Shown: positions 1 to 8,879, counted from the first letter of the stretch. The stretch is 36,474 nt of DNA from Aerococcus agrisoli (GCF_003797145.1 NZ_RKMG01000020.1:1-36474), one strand, 5' to 3'. Notes: generated from the letters alone by a model not told the origin. Program-made: numbers and translations.

Positions 1-20
1 AACTTTTTGGGTCCACTATA

Positions 21-50
21 AAAGCCTCAAGCAAATGCTAGAGGCTTTTT
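21..50 (+). terminator. Intrinsic terminator of an upstream gene outside the window
   Basis: An 8-bp stem (AAAGCCTC 21-28 with GAGGCTTT 41-48) with a short inner AGC/GCT pairing is followed by a T run. It probably ends a plus-strand gene lying left of the window. Poly-A on the left side means it could also work on the minus strand. Confidence 0.7.
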
Positions 51-381
51 GTATATGTTAGTAAATAATTATCAAAAATTTTGTTTGTATTTACTATAAG
101 CGTATAAAATGTTCGTTTTTATATTTTAAATGTGAAAATAATCAGTTTTATATGCGAAAATCAGTTAAAAATATGAAAATATATATTTATATCCTCAAAG
201 TATACACATCGTAATAGTCAGATATCAAACCTAAAGACCTATATAGTAAGGGATCTTTTGTCTTTACGTAGCGCTTAGACATAGTTAAATGCTTGCTTAT
301 AAAATTGTATGTTTTCTTTGATGATTTATAAATCACTATTTGTGTTTTTGAATAGTTAGTATTATTTCTCGTAAATTATAA
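51..381. other. Gene-free, very AT-rich intergenic stretch
   Basis: I see no credible coding region here. The stretch is about three quarters A+T. Around 128-180 it contains loosely repeated short segments of the type ATGNGAAAA...ATCAGTT, about 25-30 bp apart, too degenerate to call a repeat family. No tRNA or recognisable riboswitch is visible. Confidence 0.5.
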
Positions 382-426
382 TAGAGAGCATGGAATGTTT
401 CCCTATCATTCCAGGCTCTCTATTTT
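382..426. terminator. Hairpin, probable terminator near the lacR 3' end
   Basis: Arms TAGAGAGC (382-389) plus GGAATG (392-397) pair with CATTCC (407-412) plus GCTCTCTA (415-422), with a 2-bp internal mismatch. A TTTT lies on the plus-strand side. It sits about 70 bp beyond the lacR stop, so it may end lacR transcripts, although the minus-strand side lacks a good T run. Confidence 0.5.
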
Positions 427-494
427 GTAGATTTTATCTTACTAACAAACTAAATTTTACTATTTAGAGGAATATTTAAGATTAAATCTGTTGA

Positions 495-1247
495 TTATTC
501 TACTAACAATGTATTAGTATGTTTAACAATTTCCTGGTATTGATGTTCTACATCGTCATTAATAATAACAGAAGTTACTTCATCTAGTTGATAATAGGTG
601 AAAAAGTCTTCTTTACCAACTTTAGAAGAGTCTAAAAGTAGATATTTTTCCGTTGAATTATCTAAAGCGCGGGCCTGGGTTTTTCCTTCTTCTATAGTAG
701 CTGTCATCACGCTATTGTCATTGACTGCATTGGCGCTAAAGAAAGCTTTATGGAATTTTAGGTTTTCCAGCACACTAAGGGTTAGGTATCCATTAAATGC
801 TTGCGTATTTCTTTTAATTCTACCACCGAGTAGATATACTTCGATATCTTTTTCAATTAATGTTTGGAATACAGGTAAGCAATTTGTGTAAATTTGACAA
901 TTAATTTGATCTAAATTTTGTGCCATAATCTCCATTGTAGTACCTGGACCCATGAAAATAATATCGTCTTCATTGATTAGATCAATTGCCTTTAAGGCAA
1001 TTCGAGTTTTTTCATGAATGTTTATAACTTTTTTATCATCATGAGAAAGTTCTTTTTTAGGATACTTGTCTTGTGAAATGGCACCGCCATGAACCCGTTT
1101 TAATGCACCATCATCTTCTAGTTCTGTTAGGTCCCTACGAACGGTCATATCTGAAACGTTTAATTTTTCAACAATATCAGTAACAGAAACGGTACCATTT
1201 TTTTGAAGAGCTTCTAGTATGAATTCGTGCCTCTTCTTTTTTAACAT
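495..1247 (-). CDS. lacR: DeoR-family transcriptional repressor, LacR-like
   Basis: A 250-residue DeoR/GlpR-type regulator. The N-terminal winged helix-turn-helix (about residues 5-57) ends with the family signature DMTVRRDL and the RVHGGA linker. The C-terminal sugar-phosphate sensing domain (about 75-235) has the expected MGPGTT and TNC motifs of the ISOCOT fold. An AGGTGA ribosome site precedes the ATG. It lies downstream of, and in the same direction as, lacABC but beyond a strong terminator, so it is probably transcribed separately; a TATAAT -10 sits at 1277-1282. By family knowledge LacR represses tagatose pathway genes and is released by tagatose-6-phosphate. Its target here is presumably the lacA-lacD intergenic region. 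The family is certain and the LacR role is inferred from context. Confidence 0.85.
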   Translation of the reverse strand: MLKKKRHEFILEALQKNGTVSVTDIVEKLNVSDMTVRRDLTELEDDGALKRVHGGAISQDKYPKKELSHDDKKVINIHEKTRIALKAIDLINEDDIIFMGPGTTMEIMAQNLDQINCQIYTNCLPVFQTLIEKDIEVYLLGGRIKRNTQAFNGYLTLSVLENLKFHKAFFSANAVNDNSVMTATIEEGKTQARALDNSTEKYLLLDSSKVGKEDFFTYYQLDEVTSVIINDDVEHQYQEIVKHTNTLLVE

Positions 1248-1276
1248 GGCTTGTTCACCTCATTTCTAATATCTTT

Positions 1277-1282
1277 ATTATA
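1277..1282 (-). promoter_or_regulatory. Probable lacR -10 box
   Basis: TATAAT on the minus strand lies 30 bp upstream of the lacR start. No convincing -35 is seen at 16-18 bp, which may mean a weak or activator-dependent promoter. Confidence 0.35.
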
Positions 1283-1380
1283 AAGCAAAATCTATTTTTC
1301 TACACTTTGTTTAGGCATGTAAAGAATAAAAAGTTTAATTTATATGCATTATGTTTGGTACAAAACATAAAAATAATAAA

Positions 1381-1415
1381 GCCTTTTTCAAATATTTAGA
1401 ATACTTGAAAAAGGC
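1381..1415 (-). terminator. Terminator of the lacABC operon
   Basis: A perfect 11-bp stem (GCCTTTTTCAA 1381-1391 with TTGAAAAAGGC 1405-1415) lies just beyond the lacC stop. On the minus strand it is followed by TTTATTATTTTT. It separates lacABC from lacR. Confidence 0.8.
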
Positions 1416-1422
1416 ATTAAAG

Positions 1423-2355
1423 CTAATATTTAGTCACTATGACCTGATTGAATAGATTATTAAAGTTTTTTAGATCGATATGTCCGGTGATGCTTTCCAT
1501 CGTGTTTAGCATACCACAAGTCATAGCCTGCTTTAATAAAGAGATATCATCAAGTTGATTGTCTAAGGCTGCAGCAATGCCAGCAACGGTCGAATCACCT
1601 GAACCTACTGGATTAATTACAGAGATGTTAGGAATATCTATCCTATAGTATGATGAATGATGTTTGGCAAATGCACCATTTGCACCAAGGAATACAATAA
1701 TCCATTCAATACCATCAAAAATCTGAGTAGAGAGTGCGGATTTCAGGCTATCATTATCTTCAGACAGTTTATAACCCAAAATATCTGATAATTCATTAAT
1801 ATTGGGTTTAATTACTGATGGACGATGTTTGTTTTGTAATACAGCCATCAAACTGCTACCAGAAGAATCGAGTATAATTTTTTTGTTTTTTTGATTTGCT
1901 CGTTCAATTAAAAAGGTATAGTAATCATCTGGCAATCCATTAGGGAGTGAACCAGACATAGAAATAACATTAGCTTCTTCACTAAGTGCATCAAAATGTT
2001 TTAAAAATTGATTTGCTTCATCAGTAGAAATAGTTGGACCCTTTTCTAAGATTTCTGTTTGCATTCCTTCATGAAGAATAGCGATACAATTTCTAGTTTT
2101 CTCTTGAATAACCAGAAAATTGGATTTAATACCTGTTGCATATAACTGCTCAGTAATTTCTTCCCCTAATTTTCCGCCTAAAAAACCAGTAGCTACAACA
2201 TCTTTTCCTAATTCATTGGCAACTCTACTAACGTTTAAACCTTTCCCCCCAGCTGTTTTTCTGACTTCAGTTACTCTATTCGTATTATCTAATTGAAATG
2301 TAGATAAATTATAGGATATATCTATCGAAGGGTTTAGCGTGACCGTTAAAATCAT
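1423..2355 (-). CDS. lacC: Tagatose-6-phosphate kinase
   Basis: A PfkB-family sugar kinase of 310 residues that phosphorylates tagatose-6-phosphate to tagatose-1,6-bisphosphate. Visible are the N-terminal TLNPSIDISY segment, the first PfkB signature region TAGGKGLNVSRV, the GETRNCIAI-like segment (KTRNCIAILHEG) typical of LacC, and the C-terminal NPVGSGDSTVAG motif with the catalytic Asp and anion hole. I place the start at 2355, preceded by GGAGG at 8 bp. A longer reading frame begins at 2400 but would overlap lacB. It is 17 bp behind lacB and forms the end of the lacABC operon. 1-Phosphofructokinases are close relatives, but the lacA/lacB neighbours decide for LacC. Confidence 0.92.
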   Translation of the reverse strand: MILTVTLNPSIDISYNLSTFQLDNTNRVTEVRKTAGGKGLNVSRVANELGKDVVATGFLGGKLGEEITEQLYATGIKSNFLVIQEKTRNCIAILHEGMQTEILEKGPTISTDEANQFLKHFDALSEEANVISMSGSLPNGLPDDYYTFLIERANQKNKKIILDSSGSSLMAVLQNKHRPSVIKPNINELSDILGYKLSEDNDSLKSALSTQIFDGIEWIIVFLGANGAFAKHHSSYYRIDIPNISVINPVGSGDSTVAGIAAALDNQLDDISLLKQAMTCGMLNTMESITGHIDLKNFNNLFNQVIVTKY

Positions 2356-2372
2356 ATTAGCTGGTCCTCCAT

Positions 2373-2885
2373 TTAATCGTGATATTGTCCACGATCCCAT
2401 TTTTCTAAATATTCTTGAAATAAATCAGGATTATCTGAATTATTTGTAGTTTCTAAATCAGAAATTTTTTGAATTAATTTCTGATTTTCTTCAGAGGGTT
2501 GGTATTCTTCTTTGATAAAAGCAGTAATAATATCTTCCATCAATAGTTCACCAGTAATCATTCCACCAAAAGCGATAACATTTGCGTTTAATTCACGCTT
2601 TGAATATTGAGCAGTAGTCATATCTCTTACTAAAGCGGCACGAATACCTGGTACTTTATTTACGGCATTTGAAATACCGACACCTGTACCGCAAATAACA
2701 ACACCAAGATCAGCCTCACCATTTGTAACAGCTTCTCCAACTTTGCGACCAAAAATAGGGTAGTGGGTTCTTACATGATTATAAGTTCCTACGTCAATTA
2801 CATCATAACCTTGTTCTACTAAATAGTCAGATACTCTAATTTTAATATCAGTGACAATATGATCACAACCAATTGCAATTTTCAT
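2373..2885 (-). CDS. lacB: Galactose-6-phosphate isomerase, subunit LacB
   Basis: A 170-residue RpiB/LacAB-family protein, close to the usual 171 of LacB. It starts MKIAIGCDH and contains the catalytic cysteine loop [15 protein letters not shown] followed by the ARDM-like region and FGGMITGE. With LacA it forms the heteromeric enzyme that converts galactose-6-phosphate to tagatose-6-phosphate. The start at 2885 has AGGAGG at 7 bp; an upstream in-frame ATG at 2924 would overlap lacA and lacks a ribosome site. The C-terminal tail with [12 protein letters not shown] is typical of LacB and absent from RpiB. Confidence 0.93.
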   Translation of the reverse strand: MKIAIGCDHIVTDIKIRVSDYLVEQGYDVIDVGTYNHVRTHYPIFGRKVGEAVTNGEADLGVVICGTGVGISNAVNKVPGIRAALVRDMTTAQYSKRELNANVIAFGGMITGELLMEDIITAFIKEEYQPSEENQKLIQKISDLETTNNSDNPDLFQEYLEKWDRGQYHD

Positions 2886-2910
2886 ACATTTTCCTCCTAA
2901 TATATTTTTA

Positions 2911-3339
2911 TTAGCACATAGCATTCAACATATCAACACGAACTTGGTGACGACCACCATCGTAATCCGCAGATAAGAATGCCTCGACAATATTTGTTGC
3001 CAACTCATCCCCAACAATTTGTGCTCCTAAGGTAATTATTTTTGAATTATTGTGCTCGCGAGTCATATAGGCAGATCGCTCATCTGAAACTTCTGCAGCA
3101 ATGATTCCTTTAATTTTAACGGCAGAAATATAAGATCCTGCTCCATAGCGATCAAAAAGAATTCCTCGCGCATTATCATCTTCTAAGATTTTTTTTGCTA
3201 CTTTAACAGTAGATTCTACAAAATCTTCGCTGGGTGTTTCTGATAAATCTTCAAAATCATAATTATTTGCAATTAGGAATTGCTTAACAACTTCTTTTAA
3301 CTTCATACCGTCTTGGTCCGTACCGAGATAAATCTTCAT
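2911..3339 (-). CDS. lacA: Galactose-6-phosphate isomerase, subunit LacA
   Basis: A 142-residue RpiB/LacAB-family protein, the exact usual length of LacA. The catalytic cysteine loop seen in LacB is replaced by the LacA version [14 protein letters not shown], so this subunit cannot carry the RpiB-type cysteine and works with LacB. The start at 3339 ([11 protein letters not shown]) has GGAGG at 8 bp. The reading frame open to 3441 would begin inside the promoter region and is rejected. It is the first gene of lacABC, read from the promoter at 3372-3400. Confidence 0.93.
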   Translation of the reverse strand: MKIYLGTDQDGMKLKEVVKQFLIANNYDFEDLSETPSEDFVESTVKVAKKILEDDNARGILFDRYGAGSYISAVKIKGIIAAEVSDERSAYMTREHNNSKIITLGAQIVGDELATNIVEAFLSADYDGGRHQVRVDMLNAMC

Positions 3340-3371
3340 AATTAAAACCTCCATTATTTTGTTATACACAT

Positions 3372-3400
3372 ATTGTATAGCCAAAACAAACAAAAAGCAA
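3372..3400 (-). promoter_or_regulatory. Promoter of lacABC
   Basis: On the minus strand, TTGCTT (3395-3400), a 17-bp spacer, then TACAAT (3372-3377). Transcription would start about 25-30 bp before the lacA ATG. It sits back to back with the lacD promoter. Confidence 0.65.
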
Positions 3401-3411
3401 CAATAAATACT

Positions 3412-3443
3412 GTTTGTTTTTACAACAACAAACAAAAACAAAC
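3412..3443. promoter_or_regulatory. Candidate LacR operator between the divergent lac promoters
   Basis: A perfect inverted repeat, GTTTGTTTTT (3412-3421) and AAAAACAAAC (3434-3443), 12 bp apart, embedded in further AAACAAA direct repeats. It lies just outside both -35 boxes, where one repressor could control both directions. DeoR-family regulators commonly bind such T/G-rich repeats. The assignment to LacR is inference. Confidence 0.45.
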
Positions 3444-3452
3444 TATTAATGC

Positions 3453-3481
3453 TTGACTAAACAATAAATACAGTATATTAT
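3453..3481 (+). promoter_or_regulatory. Promoter of lacD
   Basis: TTGACT (3453-3458), 17 bp, TATTAT (3476-3481): a near-consensus vegetative promoter. It leaves a leader of about 65 nt before the lacD start. Confidence 0.7.
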
Positions 3482-3554
3482 CTAAGTAAACAAATAAACA
3501 CATATAGTAACAAAAAACAACATATAAATTTTTTAATATTTAGGAGGTTAATTT

Positions 3555-4547
3555 ATGAAGTATGTATCAGCGGAAAAGTTAAGAAAACTAGAAAAATTAT
3601 CAACAGATAATCAAGTGATATCTGCATTGGCCATTGATCAAAGGGGATCATTGAGAAAAATGATTTCGGCAGAGGGGAATACAGAAGACATTCAATCCGC
3701 AGTTGAAAAATTTAAAATTGCTATTTCAGAAGAATTAACATCATATTCTTCATCAATCTTATTAGATCCCGAGTATGGTTTACCGGCAGCAAAAAGAAAA
3801 AATGAAAATGCCGGTTTATTATTGGCTTATGAAGAAACGGGATATGATGCAACTGAACCAGGTCGTTTACCAGATTTATTGCCGTATTGGTCTGCGAAAA
3901 GGATAGAGGAAATAGGGGCTGATGCAGTTAAATTTTTACTATATTATGATGCGGATGAAAGTAATGAGATAAATGATCAGAAGAAGGCATTTGTCGAGAG
4001 AATTGGTTCAGAATGTGATGCAGAAGAAATTCCATACTTTTTAGAAATTTTAACTTATGATAAAGATATAGATGACAATAAATCCAAAGAATTTGCTAAA
4101 GTAAAACCTAGAAAAGTAATTAAAGCTATAGAAGAATTCTCTAAAGACAGATATGGTGTAGATGTTTTAAAAGTGGAAGTTCCAGTAAATATGAATTTTG
4201 TAGAGGGTTTTTCAAAAGGAGAATCAGTATATACAAAAGAAGAGGCTAGTCAATATTTTGCTGACCAGGACGCCGCTACTCATCTACCATATATTTATTT
4301 GAGTGCAGGTGTATCAGCTCAAATGTTCCAAGATACTTTAGTATTCGCCAAAGAATCTGGGGCTAAATTTAATGGAGTTCTTTGTGGTAGAGCAACTTGG
4401 AAAGACTCAGTACCTATTTTTGCAAAAGAAGGAGAAAATGCAGCTAGAGAATGGCTAAAAACAGAGGGTGTTGCCAATATTGAATCTTTAAATAAGGTTT
4501 TGGATGCTACCGCCTCTTCGTGGTCAAATAGAATAGGTAGTAAATAA
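3555..4547 (+). CDS. lacD: Tagatose 1,6-bisphosphate aldolase
   Basis: A 330-residue class I aldolase of the LacD family (usual length about 325-330). It cleaves tagatose-1,6-bisphosphate to dihydroxyacetone phosphate and glyceraldehyde-3-phosphate. Characteristic segments are [14 protein letters not shown] near the N-terminus, [10 protein letters not shown] in the middle, the [11 protein letters not shown] strand carrying the Schiff-base lysine region, and [15 protein letters not shown] near the C-terminus. AGGAGG precedes the ATG. Unusually, lacD faces away from lacABC instead of forming the common lacABCD order. Codon use (many AGA, ATA, TTA) is more AT-biased than in genes to the right. 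Confidence 0.93.
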   Translation: MKYVSAEKLRKLEKLSTDNQVISALAIDQRGSLRKMISAEGNTEDIQSAVEKFKIAISEELTSYSSSILLDPEYGLPAAKRKNENAGLLLAYEETGYDATEPGRLPDLLPYWSAKRIEEIGADAVKFLLYYDADESNEINDQKKAFVERIGSECDAEEIPYFLEILTYDKDIDDNKSKEFAKVKPRKVIKAIEEFSKDRYGVDVLKVEVPVNMNFVEGFSKGESVYTKEEASQYFADQDAATHLPYIYLSAGVSAQMFQDTLVFAKESGAKFNGVLCGRATWKDSVPIFAKEGENAAREWLKTEGVANIESLNKVLDATASSWSNRIGSK

Positions 4548-4656
4548 TAGTGATATTTACTCGCAATTTTCTAGCTGATTAAGGCATAGATAGCAAGTAG
4601 TAATAAAAGTTTTTTTAACCAGTAGCGAAGGTAAAAGAACCTATAAAATACCCACT

Positions 4657-4703
4657 AAAAAGGCTCATAAGGTATGTGTGAATACATACTTTATGGGCCT
4701 TTT
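4657..4703. terminator. Bidirectional terminator between lacD and the flavoprotein gene
   Basis: A long imperfect stem (AAAAGGCTCATAA 4657-4669 region pairing with TTATGGGCCTTTT 4691-4703, extended by GTATGT/ACATAC) with A-rich left and T-rich right sides. It serves convergent lacD (plus) and the 4727-7177 gene (minus). Confidence 0.8.
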
Positions 4704-4726
4704 CTTGTAGCTTTTATGAATTGCGA

Positions 4727-7177
4727 TTATCCATTTACTTTTTCATTTAAGGCATTTAAACCTGCGATACGGCCGTAGGTAAAGATATCGGTTAGTGAGT
4801 TACCGCCTAAACGATTACCTGCATGGATACCACCTGCAACTTCGCCGGCAGCGTACAAACCTGAGATTACTTGACCGTCGCTGTTGATGACGTGGGTTTG
4901 ATGATCAATTTTTAAACCACCCATTGTATGGTGAAGGGCGGGGCGTCTTGGTGTTGCGTAGAATGGTGCAACTTCACATGTTAGTTCAAAGACGTTTTTA
5001 CCAAATTCTGGGTCATAGCCGTCTTCAACGTAGTGGTTGTAGTTTGTCACGGTTTCGACTAGAATTTGTGGATCAACGCCGATTTGACCTGCTAATTCTG
5101 CCAAAGTATCAGCTCTGAATAATTGGCCTTCTGCAACTTCGCGGTCAATTTTTTCTTGGTTGGTATTCATGGCCGTTTCTTTAATTTTATCATCCGCAAT
5201 AAGGTAGAAGAGGCCACCGTTGTCGATTGCGGCTTGACTTAATTGGTCACGGCTACCATATTCGTTGACAAATCGTTTGCCCTCTTGGTTGACCATGATG
5301 AAGTTTGCGGGTGGTACTTGCAAACCGATAAATAGGTCACCCGTTTCAGGGTCACAGGTTGGCAACATTTGTGCAAAGCCCATGCCGACTAGTTCGGCGC
5401 CGACTTCTTCACCTAATTTGATGCCGTCACCTTGGAGGGCTGATGAGTTTGAGGTGCGAATGCTATCAGGTACATCAGACCAATAGGTGTTGTATTGTTG
5501 AACCATTTTGGTATTGGCAGCGAAACCACCTGTTGCCAGTACCACTGCCTTGGCGTGGACGGTCATTTTTTGACCGGCTTTACCTCGAGCTTCAACACCA
5601 ATGATGTTACCAGCTTCATCTGATAATAATTTCTTCACTTGGGCGTTGGTTAGGGTAGTGCCGCCCTTTTCAGCAAAATAGTTAGATAGGGCTTCGATAT
5701 AGGCGTAACCGGCATTTTCAACGGGTTTGTGGCCACGACGCCATAGGGCACCTACTGGCATTTGGACAGTTTGACGGTCAAAGACAACACCAACTGTATT
5801 TTCCAACCATTCGACGGCGTCTAAGGCGGTGTCGGTTAAGGTCTTCACTAGTTGGTAATCACCGTAAATTTCATTGCCGTCACGGTCTTTTCGTTTACCA
5901 CCAATGTAGGTTTGGAAACGATGTAGCAGGCTTGAGTCAAATAGGTATTCCTCTTCTCGACCATTATCTACTGCTTGGAAGTAGCTGTTAATTTGGTCTT
6001 GTAAGCTTCTGAAATCTGCTAGATATTCCGGATGAATTTGCTTTTCATCGTAGTTTAAGATTTTTTCTAGGGTTTGACGTTCACCGTGGATCGCTGCCAT
6101 AGCGTGTTGCCATTCTGGATCAGCTGCATTCATTGGACCACCAGTACGGACGGTGTTCCCACCAATTTGGGGATATTTTTCCAGCAATATTACTGATTTG
6201 CCGGCTTCCGCAACGGTTGACGCGGCACTTAAACCAGCGCCACCGCCACCGATGACCACCACATCTGTTGTATATTCTTCAGGTGTAACTGTTCTAGAAG
6301 GATCATATTTGGGACGGAATCGAAGAATTTCAGGGTTGGCACCAGCTAATTTGGCTGCTTCTGCCACGCCGTCAATGATCCCTTTACTGGTTAATGTTGC
6401 ACCGGAAATGGTATCCACGTTTAGGGTTTGCCCTTGCATGATTTGCTCTGGAATTTCAATAAAGGCAGCATCACCAATCCCTCTTGATTCGGTTGAGGTA
6501 TCGATTTCAATATCTTCAATCAAGTCGTTAGAGAAGGTAACGTCCATTTGGAATTCGCCATTATGGCCAATACCAGTCACTTGATACGTACCAGGTTCAA
6601 AGGCTACTTCTGTTGGTTCATTTAATAAATTAGCGACTTCAACGAAGCGTAAGAATTTATTGAGGCAATGCGCTAGGAATTGGATGGTATGTTGGTCTTT
6701 AAGTGCGCCATTATCATCGAAGGCTTGGTCTGCTTTACCTAGTAAAAATTCATTTCCAGGTAAGACGACAGCATTCACACCAGGTGTATCAAGTGATTGA
6801 CGTAGATGTAGTTGGGCACGCGAAGAGCCTTGAGGATCTAGCGAAGCACCGACAATCATCACGGGTTTCCCGTCAAATGGGTGGATGCTAGATGATAACC
6901 ATTCAATTGCTGATTTAAGCCCTGAAGGAATTGAATGATTCATTTCGGGTACAGCAATAATGACACCGTCAGCTTCAGTGATCACTTGGTTTAAGTGGTT
7001 GACTGTTTCAGGTAGGTTTTCTGGGGCATCATCAAGTAGGTTAAATAAAGGAATGTCCATAATTTCTTCTACTTGGATGTCCACTAAATCAGCAAAGTGT
7101 GTCGCCATAAATTGTAGTAATTTGCGGTTATAAGATTGTTTGGCATTAGAACCAACAAGTCCGATTAATTTTTTCAT
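4727..7177 (-). CDS. Soluble fumarate-reductase-like flavoprotein (FMN reductase + FMN-binding + FAD domains)
   Basis: An 816-residue three-module flavoenzyme with no signal peptide, hence cytosolic. Residues 1-185 are an NADPH-dependent FMN reductase flavodoxin fold ([24 protein letters not shown]). Residues 195-280 are an FMN_bind domain with the flavinylation motif D255-x-x-S-G-A-T261, so Thr261 should carry covalent FMN. Residues 303-815 are an FAD_binding_2 fumarate reductase/flavocytochrome c domain, with the dinucleotide fold GGGGAG at 310-315, the [10 protein letters not shown] active-site segment and the C-terminal [11 protein letters not shown] motif. Electrons would pass NAD(P)H to FMN to FAD to the acceptor. 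Fumarate is the best guess; urocanate or another enoate is possible because the family is promiscuous. AAGGAG precedes the start, and the FMN reductase gene ends 9 bp upstream. Confidence 0.88.
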   Translation of the reverse strand: MKKLIGLVGSNAKQSYNRKLLQFMATHFADLVDIQVEEIMDIPLFNLLDDAPENLPETVNHLNQVITEADGVIIAVPEMNHSIPSGLKSAIEWLSSSIHPFDGKPVMIVGASLDPQGSSRAQLHLRQSLDTPGVNAVVLPGNEFLLGKADQAFDDNGALKDQHTIQFLAHCLNKFLRFVEVANLLNEPTEVAFEPGTYQVTGIGHNGEFQMDVTFSNDLIEDIEIDTSTESRGIGDAAFIEIPEQIMQGQTLNVDTISGATLTSKGIIDGVAEAAKLAGANPEILRFRPKYDPSRTVTPEEYTTDVVVIGGGGAGLSAASTVAEAGKSVILLEKYPQIGGNTVRTGGPMNAADPEWQHAMAAIHGERQTLEKILNYDEKQIHPEYLADFRSLQDQINSYFQAVDNGREEEYLFDSSLLHRFQTYIGGKRKDRDGNEIYGDYQLVKTLTDTALDAVEWLENTVGVVFDRQTVQMPVGALWRRGHKPVENAGYAYIEALSNYFAEKGGTTLTNAQVKKLLSDEAGNIIGVEARGKAGQKMTVHAKAVVLATGGFAANTKMVQQYNTYWSDVPDSIRTSNSSALQGDGIKLGEEVGAELVGMGFAQMLPTCDPETGDLFIGLQVPPANFIMVNQEGKRFVNEYGSRDQLSQAAIDNGGLFYLIADDKIKETAMNTNQEKIDREVAEGQLFRADTLAELAGQIGVDPQILVETVTNYNHYVEDGYDPEFGKNVFELTCEVAPFYATPRRPALHHTMGGLKIDHQTHVINSDGQVISGLYAAGEVAGGIHAGNRLGGNSLTDIFTYGRIAGLNALNEKVNG

Positions 7178-7186
7178 AGGATCTCC

Positions 7187-7795
7187 TTATGCATTCACTT
7201 GATAATCATAAATTGCAACACGCGGTTCAGACGATTCTTGTGCAGCCATCGTTCGATTGAGGATATCTGCATAAATTACAAATTCGCTGAAAAGATTGTC
7301 TAATTCCTGGGCCTTATCAGCGGAGATTAGATTGCCTTCCTCATTAAACGCTTCTCCGGATTGACTTAGGAAGAATTCAGATGATGGCATGACGCGTCCT
7401 TTGACTTCGGGTGCATCGAGTATGAGACGCAAGTGTTGTTGACCGCGAGATGAGCCAAGATTTCCTAATGAGCCACCGACTATCATGACGGGTTTGTCGT
7501 ATAAAGCACGTGTAGTATACGATATCCACTCGATAAATGATTTTAATGAAGATGGAATAGAGTGATTATATTCGGGAGTGACGATAATCACACCATCAGA
7601 TGCAGCAATATCATCTGAAACGATTTGGATAGCTTCAGGTAATTTACGTTCGTCTGGTCGATTAAAGCCGGGAAAGCCGACTAAATCATGGCAGATTAAA
7701 TCGGCAGTGTCTGCATATTTATTAGTGATGTATTGAGCAAATGTACGATTGGTTCCTTTTATATTATTTGTTCCTGCTAATACGACAAATTTCAT
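7187..7795 (-). CDS. NAD(P)H-dependent FMN reductase
   Basis: A 202-residue flavodoxin-fold reductase of the NADPH-dependent FMN reductase family. It shows the FMN phosphate loop (AGTNNIKGTNRTF), TPEYNHSIPSSLKSFIEW and IVGGSLGNLGSSRGQQHLR. It resembles the N-terminal domain of the next gene, so the two probably derive from duplication. The start at 7795 follows AAAGGA; a longer frame to 7867 would run through the promoter region. It lies between apbE and the large flavoprotein. It could supply reduced FMN to the FMN/FAD enzyme, or FMN for flavinylation chemistry. The exact role is inferred. Confidence 0.85.
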   Translation of the reverse strand: MKFVVLAGTNNIKGTNRTFAQYITNKYADTADLICHDLVGFPGFNRPDERKLPEAIQIVSDDIAASDGVIIVTPEYNHSIPSSLKSFIEWISYTTRALYDKPVMIVGGSLGNLGSSRGQQHLRLILDAPEVKGRVMPSSEFFLSQSGEAFNEEGNLISADKAQELDNLFSEFVIYADILNRTMAAQESSEPRVAIYDYQVNA

Positions 7796-7814
7796 TTTTT
7801 GTTGTCCTTTCCCT

Positions 7815-7831
7815 TTATATGAGTCATATAA
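7815..7831. promoter_or_regulatory. 17-bp perfect palindrome in the 5' leader of the FMN reductase gene
   Basis: TTATATGA-G-TCATATAA is a perfect palindrome with a one-base centre. It lies downstream of the promoter at 7856-7884 and 20 bp before the start codon. It could be a repressor operator; its dyad centre is too tight for a stable RNA hairpin. Confidence 0.4.
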
Positions 7832-7855
7832 GTGGTTAATGTTTTTACGAGGACA

Positions 7856-7895
7856 AATATACAACAAATAAATGTATTTGTGAAATCTTTAACAA
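7856..7895 (-). promoter_or_regulatory. Internal promoter with a Rex-like operator
   Basis: On the minus strand TTCACA (7879-7884), 17 bp, TATATT (7856-7861). Overlapping the -35 at 7878-7895 is an 18-bp sequence that reads TTGTGAA-ATCT-TTAACAA on the plus strand. It matches the established Rex consensus TTGTGAA-N4-TTCACAA at all but one of the 14 fixed positions. Rex senses NADH/NAD+ and represses fermentative and electron-sink genes, which fits the fumarate-reductase-like genes read from here. The site overlaps the apbE stop codon. Confidence 0.6.
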
Positions 7896-8809
7896 ACAAA
7901 AATATTTTTCAACAATTTTGATGCAATGATGTTTTTCTCAGTGTTGATAGAAAGGGCTTGGGCACCAATTTTGTCGGCAGTGGCAACCGCAATTTTTGGG
8001 GTATAACCAAAGAGTTGTGTCGTCAAAACTTCGCCCATGAGTGAAGAGTCGGAAACAATGGTTAGGGAGACCATATCGGGCTCGATGGGATAGCCAGTTT
8101 TGGGATCGATGATATGATGATAGGTTTTGCCTTCAAAGTTAGCAGTTCTTTCGTAGATACCCGAAGTAACAACGGATTTGTTTCGAACTTTGAGGACAGC
8201 AATCGGTTCACCTCTGTGGAGACTGGGGTTTTGGATGCCAACTTCCCATCTACCGTCCACTGCTTTTGGGTCATCGCCCATGACGACGATATTGCCACCA
8301 AAGTTGATTAAGGCGGATTGAACCCCATTCTGTTCAAAATACTGAAGCAAAATATCCGCAAAGAAGCCCTTGGCTAAACCACCAAGGTCAATAGACATGC
8401 CTTTTTGTGTTAAGAATACCGTCCGCTCCTCTTCATCAAGGACAATATTTTCAGGATTGGTCAGTGTGAGGGCCTGCTGGATTTCACTGTCACTGGGCTT
8501 TCTCGCATCATCAAAGCCAATGCGCCACAATTGAACGAGCGGGCCAATCGCGATATTGAGAAAGCCAGTTTGTAGGGAGTAATGTTTGCCAACTTTGATG
8601 AGTTGAAAGATATCTTGATCAACCTTTACGGGTTGAAGGCACGCATTTCTTTTGATGTCGGCTAGAACGGAGTCATCTGCATTTGCAGAAAAGCGGCGTT
8701 CGAAGTCTAGCACCATTCGTCGCGCCATATCTAGCACTTCATCAGGCGTTTCCTCGTTTACTTTTAACTGTATTAACGTGCCCATGGCGTTGAATGTACT
8801 TTCCTTCAT
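7889..8809 (-). CDS. apbE: FAD:protein FMN transferase (ApbE family), cytosolic
   Basis: A 306-residue ApbE-family flavin transferase that uses FAD and Mg2+ to attach FMN through a phosphoester to Thr in D-x-x-(S/T)-G-A-T motifs. Features seen are NAMGTLIQL at the N-terminus, RRFSANADDS, the SIDLGGLAKGFFAD motif, NFGGNIVVMG, and the HHIIDPKTGYP metal-binding segment. There is no signal peptide or lipobox, unlike the usual exported lipoprotein ApbE, so it should act in the cytosol. The natural target is Thr261 of the adjacent FMN-binding flavoprotein. The ribosome site of the 8809 start is weak (GGAGC about 13 bp upstream). An alternative start is Met9 at 8785. Confidence 0.9.
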   Translation of the reverse strand: MKESTFNAMGTLIQLKVNEETPDEVLDMARRMVLDFERRFSANADDSVLADIKRNACLQPVKVDQDIFQLIKVGKHYSLQTGFLNIAIGPLVQLWRIGFDDARKPSDSEIQQALTLTNPENIVLDEEERTVFLTQKGMSIDLGGLAKGFFADILLQYFEQNGVQSALINFGGNIVVMGDDPKAVDGRWEVGIQNPSLHRGEPIAVLKVRNKSVVTSGIYERTANFEGKTYHHIIDPKTGYPIEPDMVSLTIVSDSSLMGEVLTTQLFGYTPKIAVATADKIGAQALSINTEKNIIASKLLKNIFVC

Positions 8810-8849
8810 AGCCTATTGCCAGCTCCATTCATTCTATATTTGTTGGTTT

Positions 8850-8879
8850 ATGATACCGCTACTTAATATTCACTGCCAA
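8850..8879 (-). promoter_or_regulatory. Possible apbE promoter
   Basis: On the minus strand TTGGCA (8874-8879), 18 bp, TATCAT (8850-8855), about 40 bp before the start codon. A reasonable but not perfect match. Confidence 0.4.
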
